From the NCBI GenBank assembly GCA_012799115.1, contig JAAZLY010000059.1, forward strand, positions 1 to 9,567: a stretch of 9,567 bases of DNA, given 5' to 3'. Below the pieces are notes generated by a model. The model did not search any database and was not told the origin of the DNA. It saw only the letters and a program-made list of their open reading frames with translations. A program made the translations under genes and the position numbers. Position 1 is the stretch's first letter; every line of letters begins with the position of its first letter. The DNA comes from Bacillota bacterium. Its GTDB lineage: Bacteria; Bacillota; Limnochordia; Darwinibacteriales; Darwinibacteriaceae. Below, piece after piece: positions 1-5,419 of this stretch.

Positions 1-188
1 ATAACACAAAAACGGCTGTAAAACCAGTATTTATCGGCATTTAGCTATTGTTCAGCAACCCCTAGACTAAATATCTTGCGCACAATAAAAACCCCCTATA
101 CTTATTGTCAATGCAATATTCTTGCTTCTCCATTTTGACCCGAAATCCTCCCAAACTCAAGGGGAATGATCTGTTAGATTTGGTTACC
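1..188. other. Intergenic region downstream of rtcB, no gene supported
   Basis: This stretch lies past the rtcB stop and runs off the window. No reading frame of credible length is present, and no RNA family is recognisable. Reading leftward after the rtcB stop there is no convincing stem followed by a T-run, so no rtcB terminator can be called. The region is AT-rich. It contains a 7-bp inverted repeat, ACAATAA at 82-88 and TTATTGT at 102-108, and a perfect TTGACA on the minus strand, treated separately. It is probably the upstream region of a leftward gene beyond the left edge. Confidence 0.6.
84..111 (-). promoter_or_regulatory. Candidate leftward promoter with overlapping inverted repeat
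   Basis: On the minus strand a perfect TTGACA -35 box (106-111) is followed after 16 bp by TTTATT (84-89), a 4/6 match to TATAAT. The inverted repeat ACAATAA/TTATTGT (82-88 and 102-108, 13-bp spacer) covers both boxes, so a repressor bound there would block the promoter. It would drive a leftward gene outside the window. The weak -10 and unseen target keep this tentative. Confidence 0.3.
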
Positions 189-1424
189 TTAGCCTTTGAC
201 GACTGCCACAGTCTTCACCTTTAGCACAGGTTTTACCAGATCCATCTGATCAGCCATGACCTCTTCGATATCCTTATAGGCCTTGTAGTACTCCTCTGCT
301 GTATCACCCTTGCGCTTCTTACCTAGGATAACATTCTTCGCTTTAAAATCTGCTAGGACTTCATCTACCCCATATGTGCGAACGGCTTCTTTGCGCCCCA
401 TAACACGACCAGCACCATGGCTTGCCGAGAAAAATGACTCAGGATTTCCCAAACCCTCTACAATGTAAGACGATGAACCCATGGCCCCAGGGATGATGGC
501 AAGTTCACCCTGGCGTGCGCGAATCGCACCTTTGCGGTGCACCCATACGTCTTGGCCAAAGTGGCGCTCCTGGGCGGCATAGTTGTGGTGTGCATTGACC
601 TCTTTGGAGAGCTGAATGTCTTTGATGCCTGCATGTTTTTTCAATCCTCGAACCACGATATCCTGCACTCTACGCATGATCTGTGCACGGTTGTGCCGGG
701 CAAACTCCAAAGCAAAGTTCATCCACTCAATGTAGCCGCGAGCTTCCTTGGTCTCCAAAGGCAAGTAGGCAAGATCAAAATGGGCAGGAACCTCTGACTT
801 ATGCTGATAATTCAGATCCTTGGCCAGCCGGTTGAAGTAGTTCGCTACCTTAAAGCCCACATTCCGGGAACCGGTGTGAACCATAATCCCAAGATATCCC
901 TCTTCATCTTCCTGCAACTCAATAAAGTGATTGCCTCCGCCGAGGGTCCCAAGCTGCAGGTAGGCCTCATCGATCTGTGGCAGTTTGTCTCTGCCGTAGT
1001 GATATAGACTCTGCACAGGATAACGATCCAAGAACTCCGACTTCTGGGGTACCTTGTGATGGTCGAATCCTTGGGGGATATCTCGCATGATCTGCCCAAC
1101 TAAGCTTTGGGCCAAAGTCCCTTGGGGAGTCACAACGTCCCGCAAAAGCTTGGCCTGTACATTGGTATGCACAAAACCCATGCCACAGCCAATATCAACC
1201 CCAACAGCGTTGGGAATAATGACCTCAGAGCTTGCGAACACCCCACCAATTGGCATTCCGTAACCAGAGTGCGTATCAGGCATTAAGGCAATATGCCTGA
1301 AGGCAAAGGGTAAGTTCGCCAGGTTCAGCGCCTGCTGTAGACATGTTTCGTCGATACCATCGACGCTCCTCAGCCATACCTTGATGGGCACACGCTGCGC
1401 TCCCGGGTTGAATAGGATAAACAT
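189..1424 (-). CDS. rtcB: RNA-splicing ligase RtcB (tRNA-splicing/RNA repair ligase)
   Basis: RtcB joins RNA 3'-phosphate or 2',3'-cyclic phosphate ends to 5'-OH ends in the cytosol, using GTP and Mn2+. The 411-residue product matches the bacterial family in length (E. coli RtcB is 408). Family motifs run in order: MPDTHSGYGMPIGG (48-61), VGVDIGCGMG (74-83) with metal ligands D77 and C80, GGGNHF (162-167) with H166, HTGSRN (183-188) with H183, NAHHNY (277-282), HRKGAIRA (296-303), IPGAMGSSSY (311-320) and SHGAGR (335-340). H336 corresponds to the histidine that is guanylylated (H337 in E. coli). All catalytic residues are present, so the enzyme should be active. The ATG at 1424 has an AGGAGGT Shine-Dalgarno 4 nt upstream that overlaps the stop of the PHP gene, implying co-transcription and probably translational coupling. 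No archease, rtcA, rtcR or prfH is adjacent. Confidence 0.97.
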   Translation of the reverse strand: MFILFNPGAQRVPIKVWLRSVDGIDETCLQQALNLANLPFAFRHIALMPDTHSGYGMPIGGVFASSEVIIPNAVGVDIGCGMGFVHTNVQAKLLRDVVTPQGTLAQSLVGQIMRDIPQGFDHHKVPQKSEFLDRYPVQSLYHYGRDKLPQIDEAYLQLGTLGGGNHFIELQEDEEGYLGIMVHTGSRNVGFKVANYFNRLAKDLNYQHKSEVPAHFDLAYLPLETKEARGYIEWMNFALEFARHNRAQIMRRVQDIVVRGLKKHAGIKDIQLSKEVNAHHNYAAQERHFGQDVWVHRKGAIRARQGELAIIPGAMGSSSYIVEGLGNPESFFSASHGAGRVMGRKEAVRTYGVDEVLADFKAKNVILGKKRKGDTAEEYYKAYKDIEEVMADQMDLVKPVLKVKTVAVVKG

Positions 1425-1426
1425 AG

Positions 1427-2212
1427 CTACCTCCTGTCGAGATGTTCCATATTGGCGAGCTGTAGATCTAGGTTCTTGGCCATTTCTCGGCCCTCTTTAA
1501 TACCTTGGTCTACATTCTGTGGGTCATGAGCATCCGAGTTTATGATCACACGGATATCATAATTCCTGGCTAATTCCCAAAAAGGAAGCCACGGGTAGGC
1601 TGTACGTTCACCCTTTGACCCACTCACTCTGCGAGCCATAAGCCCATGGCCATTGATCTCTAGGGGCAGACGCAGTGCCTCTGCAGCACTGAGAATGTCC
1701 TTAGAAGCTGCGATGGTATTCTCGTCCCAGTCTAGATAACATAAGCCAAACAAGTCAGGATGAGCTACGAAAGAAAAGAGTCCCGAATGCATTGACTCAA
1801 CAAGACAATCGGTATAAGCAGCAAGTCGAGCGGGACTGGTAATGTCCAAATGACTACTCAACCAGCCTCCTTGGAAGGGAAAGAAGTGGCAACCGAGAAT
1901 CAGGTAATCGAAATTGTATTCGCCCAAAAGTACCTCTTCATAAAAATTGTGGTACTCCTTGGCCCACTCACATTCTGCGCTCTTGAGAACCACTAGATTA
2001 GGATGCTTGGCCTGCGCTTCGTCAATCGCACGAACATAGGCCGGAAGGGCAGATATTCCCATGCGCATGAAGAGCCAACGATTGTCAGGAAGCGGCGTAT
2101 GATCACTGATCCCCAGTAGGGTAAGCCCCTTACTTACGGCTGCTTTGGCATAGTCAGATGCATCACCATCTGCGTGATTACAGCGAAACGTATGGGTATG
2201 ATAATTCTTCAA
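1427..2212 (-). CDS. PHP-domain phosphoesterase, HisK-type histidinol-phosphatase family
   Basis: The product is a 261-residue metal-dependent phosphoesterase of the PHP superfamily. With the start used here, motif 1 HTHT is at residues 5-8, ISDHTP at 35-40, the AECEW region with its acidic metal ligand at 79-83, GCHFF at 107-111, AHPD at 150-153, EING at 185-188 and the final SDAH at 226-229. All expected metal ligands appear present. Spacing and length fit the HisK (monofunctional histidinol-phosphatase, EC 3.1.3.15) branch, but no his gene is nearby and this branch contains many uncharacterised paralogues, so the substrate is open. The TTG start at 2212 is chosen because GGAGG lies 8 nt upstream and it puts HTHT at residue 5, as usual in the family. 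In-frame ATGs at 2227 and 2248 lack a Shine-Dalgarno. It is the first gene of a leftward pair with rtcB. Confidence 0.88.
   Translation of the reverse strand: MKNYHTHTFRCNHADGDASDYAKAAVSKGLTLLGISDHTPLPDNRWLFMRMGISALPAYVRAIDEAQAKHPNLVVLKSAECEWAKEYHNFYEEVLLGEYNFDYLILGCHFFPFQGGWLSSHLDITSPARLAAYTDCLVESMHSGLFSFVAHPDLFGLCYLDWDENTIAASKDILSAAEALRLPLEINGHGLMARRVSGSKGERTAYPWLPFWELARNYDIRVIINSDAHDPQNVDQGIKEGREMAKNLDLQLANMEHLDRR
1429..1435 (-). promoter_or_regulatory. rtcB ribosome binding site overlapping the PHP stop codon
   Basis: AGGAGGT on the minus strand sits 4 nt before the rtcB ATG. It also contains the last Arg codon and most of the TAG stop of the upstream PHP gene. This arrangement makes translational coupling likely: ribosomes finishing the PHP protein are already at the rtcB start. 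Confidence 0.85.
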
Positions 2213-2220
2213 ATAGGAAA

Positions 2221-2225
2221 CCTCC
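2221..2225 (-). promoter_or_regulatory. Ribosome binding site fixing the TTG start of the PHP gene
   Basis: GGAGG on the minus strand is followed by 8 nt and then TTG at 2212. The site lies immediately downstream of the in-frame ATG at 2227 (in fact within codons that would follow it), so it cannot serve that ATG. This supports the shorter protein. Confidence 0.75.
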
Positions 2226-2327
2226 ATTAAACACTGTCGATCTACCATTACTCTACTACTATATCAGCAAACAAGCAAGGATCACAGATGACCCCAATAA
2301 GGAGCAAATCGCGTTCGAACAGGATAG

Positions 2328-2344
2328 TATTCTATTGTAGAATA
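2328..2344. repeat. 17-bp perfect palindrome, possible operator
   Basis: The sequence TATTCTA (2328-2334), TTG (2335-2337), TAGAATA (2338-2344) is an inverted repeat with 7-bp perfect arms. It covers the -10 box of the candidate leftward PHP promoter and the -35 box of the candidate rightward deacetylase promoter. One bound regulator could therefore affect both directions. No T-run follows it and it is too AT-rich to be a good terminator. The regulator is unknown. Confidence 0.45.
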
Positions 2345-2362
2345 ACTCGAGTTTCTGTACAA
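2334..2362 (-). promoter_or_regulatory. Candidate promoter for the PHP-rtcB unit
   Basis: On the minus strand TTGTAC (2357-2362) is followed by a 17-bp spacer and TACAAT (2334-2339, 5/6 match to TATAAT). Transcription would start near 2327, leaving a leader of about 115 nt before the TTG start. The -35 is only a 3/6 match. The case rests on spacing, on position in the only gap upstream of the unit, and on mirror symmetry with the rightward promoter. Confidence 0.4.
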
Positions 2363-2363
2363 T
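2335..2363 (+). promoter_or_regulatory. Candidate promoter for the deacetylase-GNAT unit
   Basis: TTGTAG (2335-2340), a 17-bp spacer and TACAAT (2358-2363, 5/6 match) form a SigA-like promoter. The predicted start near 2370 gives a leader of about 20 nt with the Shine-Dalgarno at 2378-2383. The two boxes are the complements of the boxes of the leftward promoter, so the two promoters lie directly on top of each other in opposite orientation. Confidence 0.42.
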
Positions 2364-2377
2364 TGGACCGAGACGAA

Positions 2378-2383
2378 AGGAGG
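2378..2383 (+). promoter_or_regulatory. Ribosome binding site fixing the GTG start of the deacetylase
   Basis: AGGAGG ends 7 nt before the GTG at 2391, ideal spacing. The in-frame TTG at 2385 is only 1 nt after the site and could not be used with it. Confidence 0.8.
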
Positions 2384-2390
2384 TTTGCTT

Positions 2391-3269
2391 GTGGCTAATG
2401 CTGAGTTTGCCCTGCGGGTCATCATGCTACTGGGAGTAGTGATGCTCCTATCCTACATGTACTGGCGTTTGGGAACGCGTCTCTTGAGCCTTTTTAGACG
2501 CCCAAGGCATAAGGCCCTTCTAGCAGTTGGTTCGATAGCCCTTGGCATTATATCTCTCTTCCTACTTTTCTCTATCTATGTTTATCACGGCTTTGGTTAC
2601 CAACCTGATATCTACCGGGTCGGTGAACGGCAAAGTAATAAGGTGGCCATTACCTTTGACGATGGACCAAGCCGGGAGTTCACACCCGCCATCTTGGACA
2701 TCTTGAAGGAATACGATGCTCCCGCCACCTTCTTTATGGTAGGTAAGCATGTGGAACGGTTTCCTGACATTGCCCAAAGAGTTGTGGAAGAAGGACATAC
2801 CATCGGGAATCATACCCAGAACCATCGCAACCTCCCCACCCTTTCCACCATCGATTTGCAGAAAGAAGTAATGGAAGCAACTGCCATCATCACAGAGGTG
2901 ACAGGCGTTTATCCAACCTTTGTACGTCCGCCTCGGGGCATGTACGATGATCGCTTCCGCCGCTTAGCCAAATTATTGGGCCAAGAGATTGTACTCTGGT
3001 CGATTTCTACCCGCGACTGGCGCTACGGAACGACCCCCACATACATTGAGCGTTTTGTGGAGAGCCGCGTCAAGGGTGGAGATATCATTCTTTTCCACGA
3101 TAGCGGAGCGTTAATCGCGAGCGAAGGCGGCGATCGTAAAGCAACCGTCTTGTCCCTAGCTAACGTAATATCCATTATCCGGGCCAAGGGGCTGGAGATC
3201 GTGCCACTTGACGAGTTGCTCCACGGTGCTGCACCCGAGGCATTTCCGCAGATCGATCGTCCAGAATAG
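2391..3269 (+). CDS. Membrane-anchored polysaccharide deacetylase (NodB/CE4 family)
   Basis: The product is a predicted cell-envelope deacetylase that removes N-acetyl groups from peptidoglycan or a related polysaccharide. It has 292 residues from the GTG start. Two hydrophobic segments, at about residues 6-24 and 42-65, anchor it, with the catalytic domain after them, expected outside the membrane. CE4 motifs are intact: TFDDGP (88-93) with catalytic and metal-binding D90/D91, NHTQNH (140-145) with metal-ligand H141 and H145, RPPRG (179-183), STRDW (206-210) and LFHDSG (234-239) with H236. The TRDW motif and size resemble the PdaA/PdaB-type Bacillota enzymes, some of which act in sporulation, but the true substrate cannot be read from sequence. 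It is first in a rightward pair; the next gene's Shine-Dalgarno overlaps its stop. Confidence 0.93.
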   Translation: MANAEFALRVIMLLGVVMLLSYMYWRLGTRLLSLFRRPRHKALLAVGSIALGIISLFLLFSIYVYHGFGYQPDIYRVGERQSNKVAITFDDGPSREFTPAILDILKEYDAPATFFMVGKHVERFPDIAQRVVEEGHTIGNHTQNHRNLPTLSTIDLQKEVMEATAIITEVTGVYPTFVRPPRGMYDDRFRRLAKLLGQEIVLWSISTRDWRYGTTPTYIERFVESRVKGGDIILFHDSGALIASEGGDRKATVLSLANVISIIRAKGLEIVPLDELLHGAAPEAFPQIDRPE

Positions 3270-3280
3270 GAGGGAATGGT

Positions 3281-3910
3281 ATGCGTGTAGAGAGAGGCTC
3301 ACCACTGGATGCTAGAGACATTGCCAAGCTGTACTCCGTAGCTTTTCCTGAGAGTGTGGAGCTCTTTTTCGGCAAGAGGACACCAGAAAAGCTTCTTGAC
3401 CTTCTCGAGCTTACCTTTTCATTGGTCCTGCAATGGGGTACAGAGTCTCTGCTCGTTAAGGATGACGCAGGTTCGATTCGTGGTTACTGTCTATATTCGA
3501 CAAAGGAAGAACCCTCTGCCAAGAGATCGTACCGCAAGGCTCTAGCCATCCTGGGGAAAATGGCACTACAGATTAGCCTGGGGGAACTCACCCGGCTATT
3601 TCATAATCAAGTATTGATGACAACTTCTGTTCGCTACACGAGGGCAAGTGCTGCAAAGAAGGTAACTGCAAGGATCGTATCCATCGCCATTGACCCAGAT
3701 TTTCAAGGGCAAGGTCTAGGTACGTTGCTCTTTTCTAGTGTCCTAAGAGACCTCCAAGACCAGAGTATCGGTCTAAATGTGCGTGCCAATAATGCTGCTG
3801 CGCTTCGCCTTTACCAGTCAGCCGGATTTCAGCCTCTGGGAACCACCAAGGATCTCCTGGGGGAATGGCTCGTATTAGAAAGACCGCCAAGGGATGCGGC
3901 GGTCTTATAA
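3281..3910 (+). CDS. GNAT-family N-acetyltransferase
   Basis: The 209-residue protein is predicted to transfer an acetyl group from acetyl-CoA to an amine. The GNAT core is in the C-terminal half: motif A with RIVSIAIDPDFQGQGLG (131-147), whose QGQGLG is the acetyl-CoA pyrophosphate-binding loop, then motif B with NVRANNAAALRLYQSAGF (166-183). The N-terminal part (about 1-60) has the usual first strand and helix but is divergent. The region at about 75-130 is a longer insert than in minimal GNATs. It resembles RimI-like or general small-molecule acetyltransferases; the substrate is unknown. An AGGAGG at 3268-3273, 7 nt before the ATG, overlaps the deacetylase stop codon, so the two are one translationally linked operon. 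Its last codons contain a 9-bp hairpin and it converges on the DUF3006 gene with a 9-bp gap. Confidence 0.88.
   Translation: MRVERGSPLDARDIAKLYSVAFPESVELFFGKRTPEKLLDLLELTFSLVLQWGTESLLVKDDAGSIRGYCLYSTKEEPSAKRSYRKALAILGKMALQISLGELTRLFHNQVLMTTSVRYTRASAAKKVTARIVSIAIDPDFQGQGLGTLLFSSVLRDLQDQSIGLNVRANNAAALRLYQSAGFQPLGTTKDLLGEWLVLERPPRDAAVL
3880..3906. terminator. Hairpin between convergent genes, weak bidirectional terminator
   Basis: AAGACCGCC (3880-3888) and GGCGGTCTT (3898-3906) form a perfect 9-bp GC-rich stem with a 9-nt loop. It lies in the last codons of the GNAT gene, between two convergent operons. Leftward, the stem is followed by a short TCTAAT stretch; rightward by ATAAGG. Neither side has a proper T-run, so termination may be weak, or the stem may mainly protect 3' ends. 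Confidence 0.4.
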
Positions 3911-3919
3911 GGCTATGAA

Positions 3920-4207
3920 CTATGATCGGTCCCTTCTACCCCGTGCCATGCGCTCGAGTAGGAGGGCTCTTTTTTTGCCCACTCTCTCCTTGACTTCTTG
4001 AGTCTTTTGTTCATCAAATGTGGCGCCGACAACCAGACCATCTTCCATCTCTAGAAGAAGCCACTGGCCATCGACGGATCCCGGGGGTACATCCTCTAGT
4101 GGAACAAGGAGTTCACCCTCTTGATCTTCCAAGAGTAGTACCGCTGTCATTCCATCGACAATTCGGTCGATGACTGCTGATACCCATTGCTTGTCACTAA
4201 TCCTCAT
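3920..4207 (-). CDS. DUF3006 domain protein
   Basis: This is a small 95-residue protein without signal peptide or membrane segment, so probably cytosolic. The pattern AVIDRIVDG (11-19), followed by AVLLLEDQEGELLVPLEDVPPG (22-43) and a short strand, is the DUF3006 signature: a small beta-rich domain. The C-terminal third (about 66-95) is charged and helical (KERVGKKRALLLERMARGRR) and could bind nucleic acid or a protein; that is inference. Its ATG overlaps the stop of the MBL-HhH gene by 4 bp (ATGA), with an AAGGGAG ribosome binding site close upstream. DUF3006 genes are commonly found beside ComEC-like metallo-hydrolases in Bacillota, which fits this arrangement. Biochemical function is unknown. 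Confidence 0.82.
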   Translation of the reverse strand: MRISDKQWVSAVIDRIVDGMTAVLLLEDQEGELLVPLEDVPPGSVDGQWLLLEMEDGLVVGATFDEQKTQEVKERVGKKRALLLERMARGRRDRS

Positions 4208-5286
4208 TCACTCCCTTTGACGTAGGCCAAGCCCTGCTCTTTGATCTCCTCGATCCGTTGTACACCGAGCCCGCTTACCCATTTGAGATCGTCAACACTC
4301 CTTAGGGCATGAACTTGCCTCAAAGCAATAATCTCTCTGGCCCGTTCAGGGCCAATATGCATGATACGCTGCAACTCCGTGAACGAAGCTGTGTTAAGCT
4401 CCACTCGATTTGGATCAGGTAGGCCGGCCAAGCATTCACCCACCTCCCAAAGTGGCATCCCGGTTTCTGTATAGACTATGTAATCTTGACCATCGGTCTG
4501 AACAATGATGGTTCCATTGCAGTCTGTTCCATACGTCGGTACATCGAGGATTTTCAGACGATTAAGAACCTCGCTGTGGGGGTGCCCAAAGGAGTTGTTC
4601 ACTCCTGCCGAATAAATAGCCGTTTCGGGACGAACAGCCAGGAGAAACTCCAAAGACGATGAGGTACGAGAACCGTGGTGCCCAAGCTGCAATACATCCG
4701 CGGTCAGGGGCAGTTCTTGCCGGATCATGTCCCTCTCGCTTCTACGCTCTGCGTCTCCAGTGAAAAGAAACGCAATATCACCGTACACAGCCCGTACAAC
4801 GATATTCGAAGCATGGAGATTGCTCCCGATCTCCGCAGGATTGAGAACGTAGAGATCGAGCTCGCCAAATGTGAACTTCTCACCGGTCTGGGGTTCATAA
4901 TAATAGGCGTCGCTTCTAAGAATCGCATCAAGGACGTCCTCGAATAGTGCTGTTGGGTGTTCATAGCCTGACATCCATACCTCGTCCACAGCAAAACTGT
5001 CCAAGACTGCAACTGCTTGGCCGATATGGTCAGCATGGGGGTGTGTCAAGATGAAAAGATCAATGGCACTCACTTGAAGCTTCTGCAAGTACCCTACCAC
5101 ATCGTTCTCCCCTAGATTTCCTGCATCGATCAGGATGGTGAAGCCAGGTCCCAGCAATAATGTGGACTCTGCCTGACCAACGTCGAAATAGTACACGCGC
5201 ATCTCGCCAGAGGCAAGAGTTATGCCTGTAGCCAACATGAATAGAAGCAAGACTACAAGGCCGTGCCTAAGCCATTTTCTCCCCAT
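4204..5286 (-). CDS. Secreted ComEC-like MBL-fold hydrolase with C-terminal ComEA-type HhH region
   Basis: The 360-residue protein starts with a signal peptide: KWLR, a hydrophobic stretch at about 9-24, possible cleavage near residue 26, and no lipobox. The metallo-beta-lactamase domain (about 29-275) resembles the C-terminal domain of the DNA-uptake channel ComEC/Rec2: YYFDVGQAES (32-41), LIDAG (52-56), HPHADH (82-87) as the metal site, LFTGDAE (174-180), GHHGSRTSS (202-210) and SFGHPHSE (232-239). A ComEA-type double helix-hairpin-helix follows (about 294-352): ELNTASFTELQRIMHIGP, then SVDDLKWVSGLG. HhH of this kind binds duplex DNA without sequence preference, so an extracytoplasmic DNA- or nucleotide-processing role is plausible but unproven; no ComEC channel is present here. 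The ATG at 5286 has GAGGA about 7 nt upstream and exposes the signal peptide. Longer frames reach back into a terminator. The downstream DUF3006 gene overlaps its stop. Confidence 0.88.
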   Translation of the reverse strand: MGRKWLRHGLVVLLLFMLATGITLASGEMRVYYFDVGQAESTLLLGPGFTILIDAGNLGENDVVGYLQKLQVSAIDLFILTHPHADHIGQAVAVLDSFAVDEVWMSGYEHPTALFEDVLDAILRSDAYYYEPQTGEKFTFGELDLYVLNPAEIGSNLHASNIVVRAVYGDIAFLFTGDAERRSERDMIRQELPLTADVLQLGHHGSRTSSSLEFLLAVRPETAIYSAGVNNSFGHPHSEVLNRLKILDVPTYGTDCNGTIIVQTDGQDYIVYTETGMPLWEVGECLAGLPDPNRVELNTASFTELQRIMHIGPERAREIIALRQVHALRSVDDLKWVSGLGVQRIEEIKEQGLAYVKGSE

Positions 5287-5365
5287 AAAACATCCTCGCC
5301 TTCCCTGTGAGAACACAATTCCCCACTCGTACTGCTTTATCCTGTCGCTGATAGCCATACAAGAC

Positions 5366-5403
5366 AAAAAGCGGAACAGTCTGGACTAACCAAACTGCTC
5401 CGC
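5366..5403 (-). terminator. Rho-independent terminator of the PBP unit
   Basis: Reading leftward, arms 5390-5403 and 5371-5384 pair over 14 bp with two G-U wobbles and a 5-nt loop (5385-5389). A run of five T residues (5366-5370) follows directly. It begins 16 bp past the PBP stop at 5420. Read rightward there is no T-run, so it acts in one direction. It separates the potassium/PBP genes from the MBL-HhH unit, which therefore needs its own promoter between 5287 and about 5360; no good match was found there. Confidence 0.88.
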
Positions 5404-5419
5404 CTCAACCTCTATTTTC

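Noticed and set aside
89..101. CCCCCTATA motif resembling a copper-sensor (CsoR-type) operator half
   Set aside because: Only one half is present; the symmetrical GGGGG half is missing and no metal gene is visible.
48..137. Possible 23-residue leftward peptide starting at an ATG near 133
   Set aside because: The upstream GGAGG is about 13 nt from the ATG, too far for normal use, the frame runs through the TTGACA/inverted-repeat element, and the peptide has no clear hydrophobic or toxin-like character.
537..1099. Several short frames on both strands inside rtcB
   Set aside because: All overlap conserved RtcB motifs in other frames and have no independent start signal or family resemblance.
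5287..5360. Promoter for the MBL-HhH gene
   Set aside because: Best box pairs match the SigA consensus at only about 3-4 of 6 positions with poor partners; nothing better than chance.
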